Below are positions 57,201-64,000 of a DNA stretch of 64,000 bases, piece after piece. This DNA comes from Bacteroidales bacterium (GTDB lineage: Bacteria > Bacteroidota > Bacteroidia > Bacteroidales > GCA-2748055). The position numbers and the translations under genes are program-made. Location of the stretch: assembly GCA_029931975.1 (NCBI GenBank), contig JAOZQY010000010.1, forward strand, positions 1-64,000, written 5' to 3'. A model generated the notes under the pieces. The model was not told the origin of the DNA, made no database searches, and saw nothing but the letters and a program-made list of their open reading frames with translations. Every line of letters starts with the position of its first letter. Position 1 is the stretch's first letter.

Positions 57201-57578
57201 GCTAACACCGGTCGACCAGACTCCCTCACAGGCCACACCTGCCTGCTGGGTAATATCATCAAAATGAAGATTACCCCTGTTGATATAAAGCCGGTTGTCC
57301 GCAATATTTCCACAAAAATAGATATCGGTAAGTCCATCCAGGTTGAAGTCGCCCAGTCCCACCCCTGCACCATTATAAAAATTGCGGTAAGTATAGGTGT
57401 TGTATTCCTCACTGTACTCTACGTCGTTGCGAAATAGGATCCCGGTTTCTTTTGCATCCAGAAGGGAGAATCGGGCAGAGATTCCGGAATCCGGAGCCTC
57501 ATCCTGACATGCCTGCAGGAAAAGCATCGCAAGCAAAAGAATTCCGGTAAATGATAAGGATGATTTCCCTTGAAACAT
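54249..57578 (-). CDS. FG-GAP/VCBS + ASPIC/UnbV lipoprotein (first of unit 2)
   Basis: 1109 residues from ATG 57578 (ATG 57593, five codons up, is also possible). Signal MFQGKSSLSFTGILLLAMLF, Cys24, followed by acidic QDEAPDSG, which looks like a surface-export signal. Blades: DFNLDGLTDIYFCGNI, DVNGDGWPDIYVCKSG, DYDRDGDLDCYLLNNS; ASPIC/UnbV at about 528-600 (AIGATATLYYNGESSY, IPMRGFKSSMDHRLHFGLG). Very similar in layout to the 50276 protein. The start is only 19 bases beyond a perfect 15-bp terminator-like hairpin, so its translation may depend on read-through or RNA processing. Confidence 0.87.
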   Translation of the reverse strand: MFQGKSSLSFTGILLLAMLFLQACQDEAPDSGISARFSLLDAKETGILFRNDVEYSEEYNTYTYRNFYNGAGVGLGDFNLDGLTDIYFCGNIADNRLYINRGNLHFDDITQQAGVACEGVWSTGVSIADVNGDGWPDIYVCKSGVPDTPHRHNELFINNGDLTFTEQAEAWGIADLGLSTHASFFDYDRDGDLDCYLLNNSFQSVTEFDMEEGARLVRDALGANKLYRNDGNSFVDVSAEAGIYGSKIGFGLGVSVADLNRDGWMDIYVSNDFFERDYLYINMQDGTFSECLDEQLSETSLGAMGADIADINNDGWPDIFVTEMTAEGDRRLKTKVLFEAWESYRNKVDKGYHHQFARNVLQLNNRNGSFSEIGRYSGVDATDWSWGALIMDLDNDGWRDLFVANGIYKDLLDRDYLNFYSNPALMRSMIQSEEQAILSLIDRIPSERVPNYAYHNNGDLTFSNRSDSWGLATPSHSNGAAYGDLDNDGDLDLVVNNVNMPSFLYRNNSSEQAHSNYLSIAFTGKDSNTSAIGATATLYYNGESSYQENIPMRGFKSSMDHRLHFGLGDISRIDSILVSWPDGSCFRLYEIEANQFLILNQTEALPCDSLPALTEKAVFQKSDLPKGLSFSHEENDFNDFHSESLLFHMHSSEGPRMATADVNGDGLDDLYFCGAKASPGALYIQHSDGHFSSSGKTLFEPESNSEETACAFFDADGDGDQDLYVACGGNELPSSSSALSDRLYLNNGKGIFSKSKQVLPSGRYESSSTVQAADFDGDGDSDLFVGIRLRPFLYGVPVNGYLLENDGKGSFTNVSDLKAPGLKELGMITDMVWTDVDNDKDPDMVMVGQWMPVKLFINEEGHFTDRSDDYGLQGTEGWWNRISAADLDGDGDMDLVLGNHGLNSRFHASREKPLTMYVNDFDMNGRVEHIICAFNGDTSYPVAMKDDLVKQIPALKQVYKTFKAYSGETIQDIFSEDILQRSVVLSATNLESSVLINNGQGSFQIKPLPASSQLSPVYAIETGDFDHDGLCDILLGGNMTRAKPETGIYSAGHGLFLKGCGNEVWRVIPADSSGFFSKGEIRDFKIIKIKGNNVIAVARNDENLHFYTF

Positions 57579-57596
57579 GCGCGCAATGTACAAAAA

Positions 57597-57630
57597 AGAG
57601 AGCAGGCAATTGCAAAATTGCCTGCTCTCT
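57597..57630 (-). terminator. Perfect 15-bp hairpin terminator after susD-2
   Basis: AGAGAGCAGGCAATT (57597-57611), loop GCAA, AATTGCCTGCTCTCT (57616-57630), then on the minus strand TTTTTTG. It is perfectly paired and lies between susD-2 (stop 57659) and the VCBS start (57578). Confidence 0.9.
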
Positions 57631-57658
57631 GAATAACTATATATTCAAATGGCTACTT

Positions 57659-59347
57659 CTAATTATATCCGGGATTCTGGTCCAGGTTGGGGTTGGCATC
57701 CAGCTTGTCCCTGTGGATGGGGAACAATACAGTGTGTTCTCCTTCAACAAGTACATCACCAGGATTATTATAAGGAAGGGCCCAGTCAGCTACACTGGTG
57801 AAAAGATCCCAACGGATCAATGCCCGACGCCTGTTGTTTTCAGCAAACATCTCACGGCCGATCTCATTGAAGAGCTCACCACCTGCGATACTGGGTCCGG
57901 TCATATCGAAACTAACGGGTCCGTCCACAGTTGTCAGGGGGGCAACACCGGCACGTTCCCTGATATCATTCACCAGGGGAAGAATGCCGGCATCTCCTGG
58001 ATTCAGTCTCCAGAGGGCCTCAGCTTTCATCAGGATAATATCGGCCAGACGGAAAACGGCATAGTCGTTGTTCATGGCATCGGGATGTCCACCCAACTCA
58101 AATTCCCATTTACCGATCCTGACTCCTGCCTGACGATAGGCCTGTGGACCCAGCTCATTGATCTGGGGTTCACCGGAACCGATGTTCCCAAAATTGAGCA
58201 GTGTTCCATCCGGGTCATCTGAGTCAGCACCATCATCCACAGTAGGACTTCCGTCTACGTTATACTGGTAACCGGCGATGAAATTGCCTCGCCTGATGGC
58301 CGGGCCATCTAAGGTACCCACATCTCCTTTACGAAGATCTGTATCCTCGTATGAGTTGTAGAACTCCTCCAGAGAACAGAATCCGTTCCATGGTTGTGCT
58401 GTCAGATTATAGGTATACTGGCTTGAATAGTGCAGGGTTCTGGCTGACACGTTAAAACCTCCATAATACACCTGGTCGTAAGGTATGGCAAAGATCATTT
58501 CCGAAGTTCCTGTGTTGCTGGCACTGAAGTTGTCAAAGTAGTTACCTGTGAGCGCGTAACCACCATTGTCAATGATATCAGTACAAGCGCTTACGGCTTT
58601 GGCATACTGCTGAGTTCCGGTATAGACTTCGGCATTCAGATACAGGTTGGCAAGTAAGGCCTTTCCGGCATAATAGTTCATCCGTCCGTAGGTAGTACCA
58701 TCCACTGCTTTGGGAAGCAGGGGTACAGCCTCCTCAAGGTCGGCTACCAGCCAGGCATAAACGTCTGCCCTGTCAACTGTTGCAGGTTGTGCATCGGCAT
58801 TTGCAAAATCGGTTACCAGGGGTACATTCCCGAACCAATCGATCAGTTGCCAGTAAAAGAAGCCCCTGACGGCACGTAGTTCAGCGATAAAGGCAGCTGC
58901 CACATCGGCATCCATGGCTCCGTCCTCAACAAGGACTTCGAATTGGTAGATCAAACGGTTGGCCGTATTTACACCGCCAAAACCAAAGTTCCATCCACCA
59001 TTCATACCACCGTCTTCACGGGTCCATGCATGAAGGTGCCATCTTCTCCAGTCGCCACCGTCGTCCCAGTCCTGACCACGTGTGGGCACGACCATTTCGT
59101 CGGTTGAAACACAATTCAGGTTCCATGGATCGCCGGAACCCCAGTTGCCAAACTGGGTATAGGCAGCGCCCAGGGCAGCGAGAATTTCCTCTTCTGTATT
59201 GAAGAAGTTATCTGGAGTCACATCACTGTAGAGTTCTTCATCCAGATTAGTACATGACTGGTTAATAGTGGCTGTTAGCATCACTGCCAGGACTGCCATT
59301 GCCAGTAATCGTGATTTTCTCATTTTATTTCTATCTGTTGTTTTCAT
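57659..59347 (-). CDS. SusD/RagB-family lipoprotein 2
   Basis: 562 residues from ATG 59347 (ATG 59323, MRKSRLL, is an equally good start). Signal MRKSRLLAMAVLAVMLTATI, lipobox Cys with acidic residues soon after (CTNLDEEL). SusD landmarks: LYSDVTPDNFFNTEEEILAA, RAVRGFFYWQLIDWFGNVPL, FRLADIILMKAEALWRLNPG, INEIRERAG-like VNDIRERAGV, and the end LFPIHRDKLDANPNLDQNPG. It is shorter than SusD-1 and diverged, so the two pairs probably take different ligands. It starts 19 bases after susC-2. Confidence 0.93.
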   Translation of the reverse strand: MKTTDRNKMRKSRLLAMAVLAVMLTATINQSCTNLDEELYSDVTPDNFFNTEEEILAALGAAYTQFGNWGSGDPWNLNCVSTDEMVVPTRGQDWDDGGDWRRWHLHAWTREDGGMNGGWNFGFGGVNTANRLIYQFEVLVEDGAMDADVAAAFIAELRAVRGFFYWQLIDWFGNVPLVTDFANADAQPATVDRADVYAWLVADLEEAVPLLPKAVDGTTYGRMNYYAGKALLANLYLNAEVYTGTQQYAKAVSACTDIIDNGGYALTGNYFDNFSASNTGTSEMIFAIPYDQVYYGGFNVSARTLHYSSQYTYNLTAQPWNGFCSLEEFYNSYEDTDLRKGDVGTLDGPAIRRGNFIAGYQYNVDGSPTVDDGADSDDPDGTLLNFGNIGSGEPQINELGPQAYRQAGVRIGKWEFELGGHPDAMNNDYAVFRLADIILMKAEALWRLNPGDAGILPLVNDIRERAGVAPLTTVDGPVSFDMTGPSIAGGELFNEIGREMFAENNRRRALIRWDLFTSVADWALPYNNPGDVLVEGEHTVLFPIHRDKLDANPNLDQNPGYN

Positions 59348-59366
59348 ATCGTCTGTTTTTAGCGGG

Positions 59367-62336
59367 TTAGAAACCAAGGTTTACACCCAGTGAAACAGAC
59401 CTGGTCCTGAACCAGGTATTCCTTCTGTCGATACCAGGAATCAATACGTTACCACCATCATCATATCTCGGGCTGGGATCTACACCTTTATACTTGGTAA
59501 TGTAGAACAGGTTGTTGCCTGCCACAAAGACACGTATGTTCCTGAAGGCCTTGTTCGCAGACATGTCGAAGGTATATCCAAGGCTCATATTATCGAGCGA
59601 AACAAAGGATGCATCTTCAATGTGTGAGCTGTTAAGAACTCCTGATGAGGCATTGTATAAGGTTCCGTTCTCGTTCCTCATGTCATCGGCAGTTGCCGGC
59701 AGGTTGTAGGATCCAATCATCTGGGGTACCTCATAAAATGCCCGGAATGTGTTGTTCAGATCGTGTCCCAAAACGCCGCGGAAGAAGATATTCAGGTCAA
59801 AATTCTTATACTTAAAGTTGTTTGACCATCCGAACTCAGCATTGGGTATCCCATTACCAACCACAACACGGTCGAGTTCATCTACAGTCCCGTTACCATC
59901 GGTGTCTTGAAGAATCAGGTTGCCATCGGGATCAATCTCCACAAAGGTGTGGGCCCAGAGTTGACCAATGGGCTGACCCTCTTCAGCTCGTACCAGGGGA
60001 ACCCCACTTTGTCCGGGAGCACCCATGGCACCCAGGTCGCGTGTTCCATAGGTAAGTTCTGCTCCATTATATTCTCCTGAAAGAGAGACCAGCTCGTTCT
60101 TCAGGTTGTAGGTGGGAGTAATGGTAGTGCTCCATGAGAAATCGCCAGCTTGTACAGCGTTCCATGTCAGGGTCAGTTCAAGACCACTGTTCTGGATTTC
60201 TCCCAGGTTCAGCCAGGCTTGAGTATAGAGGTTCGGGGGAACCGGCACTTCGTATTGGAACAGCAGGTCGGTAGTGGTTCTTGTGTAGTAGTCAAATGAA
60301 CCAAAGAGTTGACCATCCAGCAGTGAGAAATCCACACCAATGTCCAGTTCACCTTTCTTTTCCCAACCCAGGTCCTCATTGGCATTACTAACCGGTGCAT
60401 AGCCGGGGATGAACTCACCATTATAGAAGAAGTTTCCTGAGGGTCCGAGACGCAGTAGCGACATATAACTGTCTGATGGCTGGTTTCCGGTTATTCCGTA
60501 ACTGGCCCTGAGTTTCAGGTTGTCCATAGAGGAAATATCCAGGATATTGGCCAGATCCACACCTGCACCAACGGCAGGGAAGACCCCCCACTTGTTACCA
60601 TCACCAAATCGGCTGGAACCTTCATAACGCACACTGGCTGTGAAAAACCAGCTGTCGGTTACATTCAGGTTCACACGGCCAAAGAATGCGGCCAGTGTAT
60701 TGGAGTGCTTGTAGCTGGAAACAGAGCCAATGCCTTCGTTGAAATCCTTGGCTGCTCCCAGGTTATTATAGGTAAAGGCATCAGTGATAAAATCGCCACC
60801 TTCTGCTGAAAAACCTTCATAGTTAAAGTCCTGGTGGGAATATCCGGCTAAGACCGTCAGGTTGGCACCGCTGATATTTGTCACATAGTTGATGGTTGAT
60901 TCGAACAGTTCGAAAGAGTTCTCATCAAAGCTTCTCCTGGCCAGACCGTTACGGTCCATACCCGTTCCGTAAGAGTTTTTGTCGCGGTAAGTCCCACGGG
61001 CAAAACTCTGCTGCTGTACAGAGTAGAAAGCGTCGACTTTCAATCCATCCATAATTTCAAAAGCACCTTTCAGGGCCACATTAACACGCTGGTCTTTACC
61101 CTCGTTTGTATTCTGTTCCATCATGGCCACCGGATTGTAATAATCATAAAGGACCTGCTGGAAATAGCCGTCATACTGATCGTAGGCTGCATCATCGCTT
61201 CTCACAGGAGCGGTAGGGTTATAGATGGAGGCATATCTGAATGCTTCGTCGAAACCATATTGTGATTCACGCTGGGTGGCACCAATGTTCAGGTCCATTG
61301 TGAGGCGGTCGTTGATGGCCTTCTGGCTCAGATTCAGACGTCCGTTCAACTGGGTATACCCGGTGTTGATGGCAACGCCATCTCCATCACGGTAGTTGAA
61401 TGAAGCCATATAGGTAGTCTTGTCGGTACCCCCTGACATACTCAGGTTGTGCACCTGTTGGATGGCGTTCTGGGTGGTCTCTTCAAACCAGTTGGTGTCA
61501 TAACCAAAATCGGTTCCTTCGTCGGTCTCGGCCGACATGGTACGCCACTGATCGGAAGTCATCACATTGGGAAATTTACCCACGGTCTCCATGGTAACCA
61601 TACCATTGTAATCGATATAGGCTGTTCCCCTTCTACCTTTTTTAGTAGTTACGATGATTACACCGCTGGAACCCCTGGTACCGTAAATGGCAGCAGCAGA
61701 ACCGTCTTTCAGAACGTCCATGGACTCGATGTCGTTGGGATCCACATTGTCCAGCGATCCGCCAACAACTCCGTCAATAACCACAAGGGGCTGGGTGTTG
61801 GCGCCAATGGTACTCATACCTCGCAGACGCATGGTGAAGCCCCCGTTGGGGTTGCCACCCGGCTTAGAGATGGAGAGACCGGCCACTTTACCCTGCACCA
61901 GCTGGGCGGGATTGATCACTGAACCTTTGTTGAATTCTTCTGATTTGACATTGGAGATGGCAGAGGTCAGTTCTTTCTTCATCTGAGTACCATAGCCGAT
62001 GACCACGATTTCATCCAGAGCAAGGATGTCTTCGACCAATGTCACGTTAATAGAGGTTTGATTACCCACAGCAATGTTCTGTGGCGCGTAACCAATGGAT
62101 GTAAATACCAGGACAGCATCTGGACCCGGAACGGTAATACTGAAATTACCATCCACGTCGGTCACGGCTCCCTGGGTAGTTCCCTGGATCACAATGTTTA
62201 CACCGGGAATGGGACCTTCCAGGTCGGAAGAGACCGAACCGGTCACTGTTTTTTCCTGGGCAAAGGTTAAGCTGATCGCAAAACCAAACAGGATAAGCGA
62301 CAAAAAGCCGCTTTTCCACCATGCAGAATTTCGCAT
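59367..62336 (-). CDS. SusC/RagA-family TonB-dependent receptor 2
   Basis: 989 residues from ATG 62336, which restores a signal peptide (WKSGFLSLILFGFAISLTFA) almost the same as that of SusC-1. CarboxypepD-like domain (GPIPGVNIVIQGTTQGAVTD), TonB-like DEIVVIGYG, plug (FTMRLRGMSTIGANTQPLVV, DIESMDVLKDGSAAAIYGTR, GSSGVIIVTTKKGRRG), then barrel ending TRSVSLGVNLGF. The periplasmic N-terminus is much more conserved between the two SusCs than the barrel. First gene of unit 2, divergent from the asparagine-synthase-like gene. Confidence 0.94.
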   Translation of the reverse strand: MRNSAWWKSGFLSLILFGFAISLTFAQEKTVTGSVSSDLEGPIPGVNIVIQGTTQGAVTDVDGNFSITVPGPDAVLVFTSIGYAPQNIAVGNQTSINVTLVEDILALDEIVVIGYGTQMKKELTSAISNVKSEEFNKGSVINPAQLVQGKVAGLSISKPGGNPNGGFTMRLRGMSTIGANTQPLVVIDGVVGGSLDNVDPNDIESMDVLKDGSAAAIYGTRGSSGVIIVTTKKGRRGTAYIDYNGMVTMETVGKFPNVMTSDQWRTMSAETDEGTDFGYDTNWFEETTQNAIQQVHNLSMSGGTDKTTYMASFNYRDGDGVAINTGYTQLNGRLNLSQKAINDRLTMDLNIGATQRESQYGFDEAFRYASIYNPTAPVRSDDAAYDQYDGYFQQVLYDYYNPVAMMEQNTNEGKDQRVNVALKGAFEIMDGLKVDAFYSVQQQSFARGTYRDKNSYGTGMDRNGLARRSFDENSFELFESTINYVTNISGANLTVLAGYSHQDFNYEGFSAEGGDFITDAFTYNNLGAAKDFNEGIGSVSSYKHSNTLAAFFGRVNLNVTDSWFFTASVRYEGSSRFGDGNKWGVFPAVGAGVDLANILDISSMDNLKLRASYGITGNQPSDSYMSLLRLGPSGNFFYNGEFIPGYAPVSNANEDLGWEKKGELDIGVDFSLLDGQLFGSFDYYTRTTTDLLFQYEVPVPPNLYTQAWLNLGEIQNSGLELTLTWNAVQAGDFSWSTTITPTYNLKNELVSLSGEYNGAELTYGTRDLGAMGAPGQSGVPLVRAEEGQPIGQLWAHTFVEIDPDGNLILQDTDGNGTVDELDRVVVGNGIPNAEFGWSNNFKYKNFDLNIFFRGVLGHDLNNTFRAFYEVPQMIGSYNLPATADDMRNENGTLYNASSGVLNSSHIEDASFVSLDNMSLGYTFDMSANKAFRNIRVFVAGNNLFYITKYKGVDPSPRYDDGGNVLIPGIDRRNTWFRTRSVSLGVNLGF

Positions 62337-62376
62337 AATTGAAGTAGTTTTTAGGTTAGCAATGAATGACAAGTTG
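62334..62376 (-). promoter_or_regulatory. Conserved susC leader, copy 2
   Basis: Matches copy 1 at 46778-46818: GAAGTAGTTTTTAGGTTA, then AATGAATGACAAGTTG on the plus strand. A 16-base AT palindrome ACATATATATATATGT lies further upstream (62412-62427). Confidence 0.55.
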
Positions 62377-62495
62377 TCTTTAATTTGATAGTTGTTTAGT
62401 ATAAAGGGTGTACATATATATATATGTGCAAGGTCGAAATTAAGATATTTTAACATTTATGCTACTTTTTTAACCTTATTTAGAGTTATTCTATA

Positions 62496-62527
62496 TTGAT
62501 AACGAAGCCTTGATTTTATTACCTTTG
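62496..62527 (+). promoter_or_regulatory. Bacteroidota promoter (-33 TTG, -7 TACCTTTG)
   Basis: TTG (62496-62498), 21-base spacer, TACCTTTG (62520-62527). The ATG of the asparagine-synthase-like gene is 57 bases downstream. This is the best match to the family consensus in the window. Confidence 0.6.
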
Positions 62528-62583
62528 GAGCGGGTAGAACATGCAGTATCGACCCATTTTCTTAAATACTAAACAGATAGAAG

Positions 62584-63912
62584 ATGAATCATGATTATGT
62601 GAACCGTGTGGTGGACCTTACAGATCCAAAAAAAAACCTTATATATAATATGTCTGTTGAGGAAGCTGTGGAGCTTGTAAAGGCTTCAGATACGGAGGGA
62701 GTAAGGAGAATTGACGGGCAATTTGCCCTGGTTGCTGTGGAAGGAAAGACCATCCGCATGGCCCGCTCCATTGGCCGACCGCTTCGTTTTTTTATTGCCA
62801 AACTGAAGGCAGGGCCCTGCCTGGTGCTTGCCGAACGGATCGATACCATATATAAGTACCTGCAGCAGGAGGGACTGGGTGACCAGTTTCACCCATCCTA
62901 TACCCGTATGGCCCCGGCACACTATATTACCACCATCGAACTGCTGGGATGTCCCGATCCAAGCCCGGTACATCAGCGCTTCTTTACCCCGAAAAGAAAC
63001 CGCTTTGAAGGCACCCCGGTGGATGAGATTGGAAAGCAGTATATGACTGCGCTTTACGGAGAGATTTATAAGTGGCTGAAATACAAGGCGACCAGCGGAC
63101 CCATTGGGGTCACATTCTCGGCAGGAATAGACAGTGGTTCCGTGTTCTTGCTTACCTACCATGCCTTGCTGGAACTGGGTGAAAGCCCCTCCAGACTCAA
63201 AGCCTTTACCTTAAGTGTGGATGGCGATGGAGAGGATCTGAAGCAGGCCAGAGAGTTTCTGAAGGCAGTAAACCTGGAGCTCTTTTTGGAACCCATCGAG
63301 GTGAAGGCTTCAGGGCTTGACTGGAAAAAGACCATACAGGTGGTGGAGGATTATAAGCCCCTGGATATTCAGGCGGCCACCATGAACCTGGCTTTACTGG
63401 AAGGAGTTCGGAAACGCTACCCTGAGTGGGTTCATATGATTGATGGCGACGGGGGAGATGAGAATATGAAGGATTATCCCATCGAGGAGAATCCGGAGCT
63501 GACCATTCGCAGTGTGCTGAATAACCTGATGCTTTATCATGAAGGTTGGGGAGTGGGTAAAATGAAACATTCCCTTACTTACACTGGTGGATTGAGCCGT
63601 GGTTATATGCGTACCTATACCACCACTGACACCATGGGGTTCAAGAGCTTTAGTCCCTACACACTGGAGAATGTGATCGAAGTTGCCGAGGGGATTCCCT
63701 TTATCGACCTTACCGACTGGGACCCTGAGAAACTCTATGCCCTGAAAGGACAGGTGGCTGCCAGTGGGGTGAAGGCCATTACAGGCATGGATATGCCAGT
63801 ATTTGAAAAGAGGCGTTTCCAGCATGGAGCGGCTTCCAACGATGCTTTCCAGAAGCATTTCCCGGAAAAGGAGCAGGACTATCGCAAGGAGTTTCTCTCC
63901 ATCTATGAGTAA
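62584..63912 (+). CDS. Asparagine-synthase-like amide/ATP-pyrophosphatase enzyme without glutaminase cysteine
   Basis: 442 residues, soluble. The N-terminal about 120 residues resemble the remains of a class II glutamine amidotransferase fold (RIDGQFALVAVEGKTIRMAR) but the protein begins MNHDY, lacking the Cys at position 2 required for glutaminase activity. The synthetase domain has the PP-loop SAGIDSGSV (179-187) and IDGDGGDENMKDYP (about 287-300). Such proteins adenylate a carboxylate and join it to an amine, as in beta-lactam or carbapenam synthetases, or have free ammonia as donor. It overlaps the next gene by eight bases, a likely functional pair. Confidence 0.8.
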   Translation: MNHDYVNRVVDLTDPKKNLIYNMSVEEAVELVKASDTEGVRRIDGQFALVAVEGKTIRMARSIGRPLRFFIAKLKAGPCLVLAERIDTIYKYLQQEGLGDQFHPSYTRMAPAHYITTIELLGCPDPSPVHQRFFTPKRNRFEGTPVDEIGKQYMTALYGEIYKWLKYKATSGPIGVTFSAGIDSGSVFLLTYHALLELGESPSRLKAFTLSVDGDGEDLKQAREFLKAVNLELFLEPIEVKASGLDWKKTIQVVEDYKPLDIQAATMNLALLEGVRKRYPEWVHMIDGDGGDENMKDYPIEENPELTIRSVLNNLMLYHEGWGVGKMKHSLTYTGGLSRGYMRTYTTTDTMGFKSFSPYTLENVIEVAEGIPFIDLTDWDPEKLYALKGQVAASGVKAITGMDMPVFEKRRFQHGAASNDAFQKHFPEKEQDYRKEFLSIYE

Positions 63913-64000
63913 GCTTCCCGGTTTCCGGATCGATGGCTCCTGGATCAGGTCCATGCGGGGTGAGAAGGTCCCGGTGGATCCCTTCTTGCCTTATGGTTGG
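63905..64000 (+). CDS. Probable radical SAM protein, N-terminal fragment (runs off window)
   Basis: ATG 63905 overlaps the stop of the previous gene (ATGAGTAA) and opens a frame to the window end: MSKLPGFRIDGSWIRSMRGE then KVPVDPFLPYGW. The VDPFxPYG(W/F) block resembles the N-terminus of radical SAM proteins that continue with a CxxxCxxC cluster motif; that motif would fall beyond the window, so this is a recollection-based guess. Confidence 0.4.
   Translation, partial: MSKLPGFRIDGSWIRSMRGEKVPVDPFLPYGW

Noticed and set aside
62412-62427. 16-base AT palindrome ACATATATATATATGT as an operator
   Set aside because: Alternating AT runs make palindromes by chance; no second copy before susC-1, so no support.

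Overview
The window looks like a chromosome segment of a Bacteroidota bacterium, probably Bacteroidales/Marinilabiliales-like. The evidence is two SusC/SusD pairs, a type IX secretion C-terminal domain on a GH16 enzyme, many lipoproteins, -7 promoter boxes of the TAnnTTTG type, and a thiamine operon built from a TonB receptor plus PnuT. I saw no rRNA, tRNA or CRISPR array.

Layout. (1) 1-4000 is a scrambled accessory region. It holds the start of an AlbA_2-type gene running off the left edge, a frameshifted ORF6N gene, one intact AAA/DUF4143 ATPase behind an E. coli-like sigma70 promoter, a second AAA/DUF4143 fragment, and copies of a dispersed hairpin-bearing repeat. (2) 4013-8141 carries a small membrane protein and, divergent from it, a TPP riboswitch controlling TonB receptor - pnuT - thiamine pyrophosphokinase, i.e. 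thiamine uptake and activation. (3) 8131-14062 (minus) has a metallophosphoesterase, a Cache-PAS-CBS-DUF294 sensor, a secreted beta-helix protein fused in frame to a TrmO-like domain, and an SMP-30-like lipoprotein. (4) 14155-22784 mixes intact genes (ABC-F ATPase, plug-only TonB protein, cold-shock protein, GH16 glucanase) with three decayed genes: an S9 peptidase, a DoxX/Tat/TIM-barrel gene and an FAD/Fe-S D-lactate dehydrogenase-like gene. (5) 22868-32654 is a compact six-gene peptidoglycan-salvage operon: NamZ, amidase with golvesin-like insert, double glycosyltransferase, HIT/GalT-like DUF4922 protein, SpoIID-like protein without a signal peptide, and AmpG with a periplasmic insert. (6) 32746-34584 has a mobile-mystery A/B pair with an intact HTH partner and a broken Fic partner, then a Cys-rich Tat protein. 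(7) 34664-62336 is dominated by five giant FG-GAP/VCBS plus ASPIC/UnbV lipoproteins and two SusCD pairs. (8) 62584 to the end has an asparagine-synthase-like enzyme lacking the glutaminase cysteine, overlapping the start of a probable radical SAM gene.

How it fits together. The strongest candidate for an undescribed system is the 38-62 kb region. It contains two SusC-SusD-VCBS/ASPIC units with no glycosidase, sulfatase or peptidase. Both units have a strong hairpin terminator exactly between susD and the VCBS gene, and both susC genes share a 5' leader. These look like outer-membrane uptake or sensing complexes whose accessory proteins are calcium-binding beta-propellers instead of degradative enzymes; the substrate is unknown. 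The peptidoglycan operon is the second candidate, because it places an apparently cytoplasmic SpoIID-like enzyme and a nucleotidyltransferase-like protein next to the muropeptide importer.
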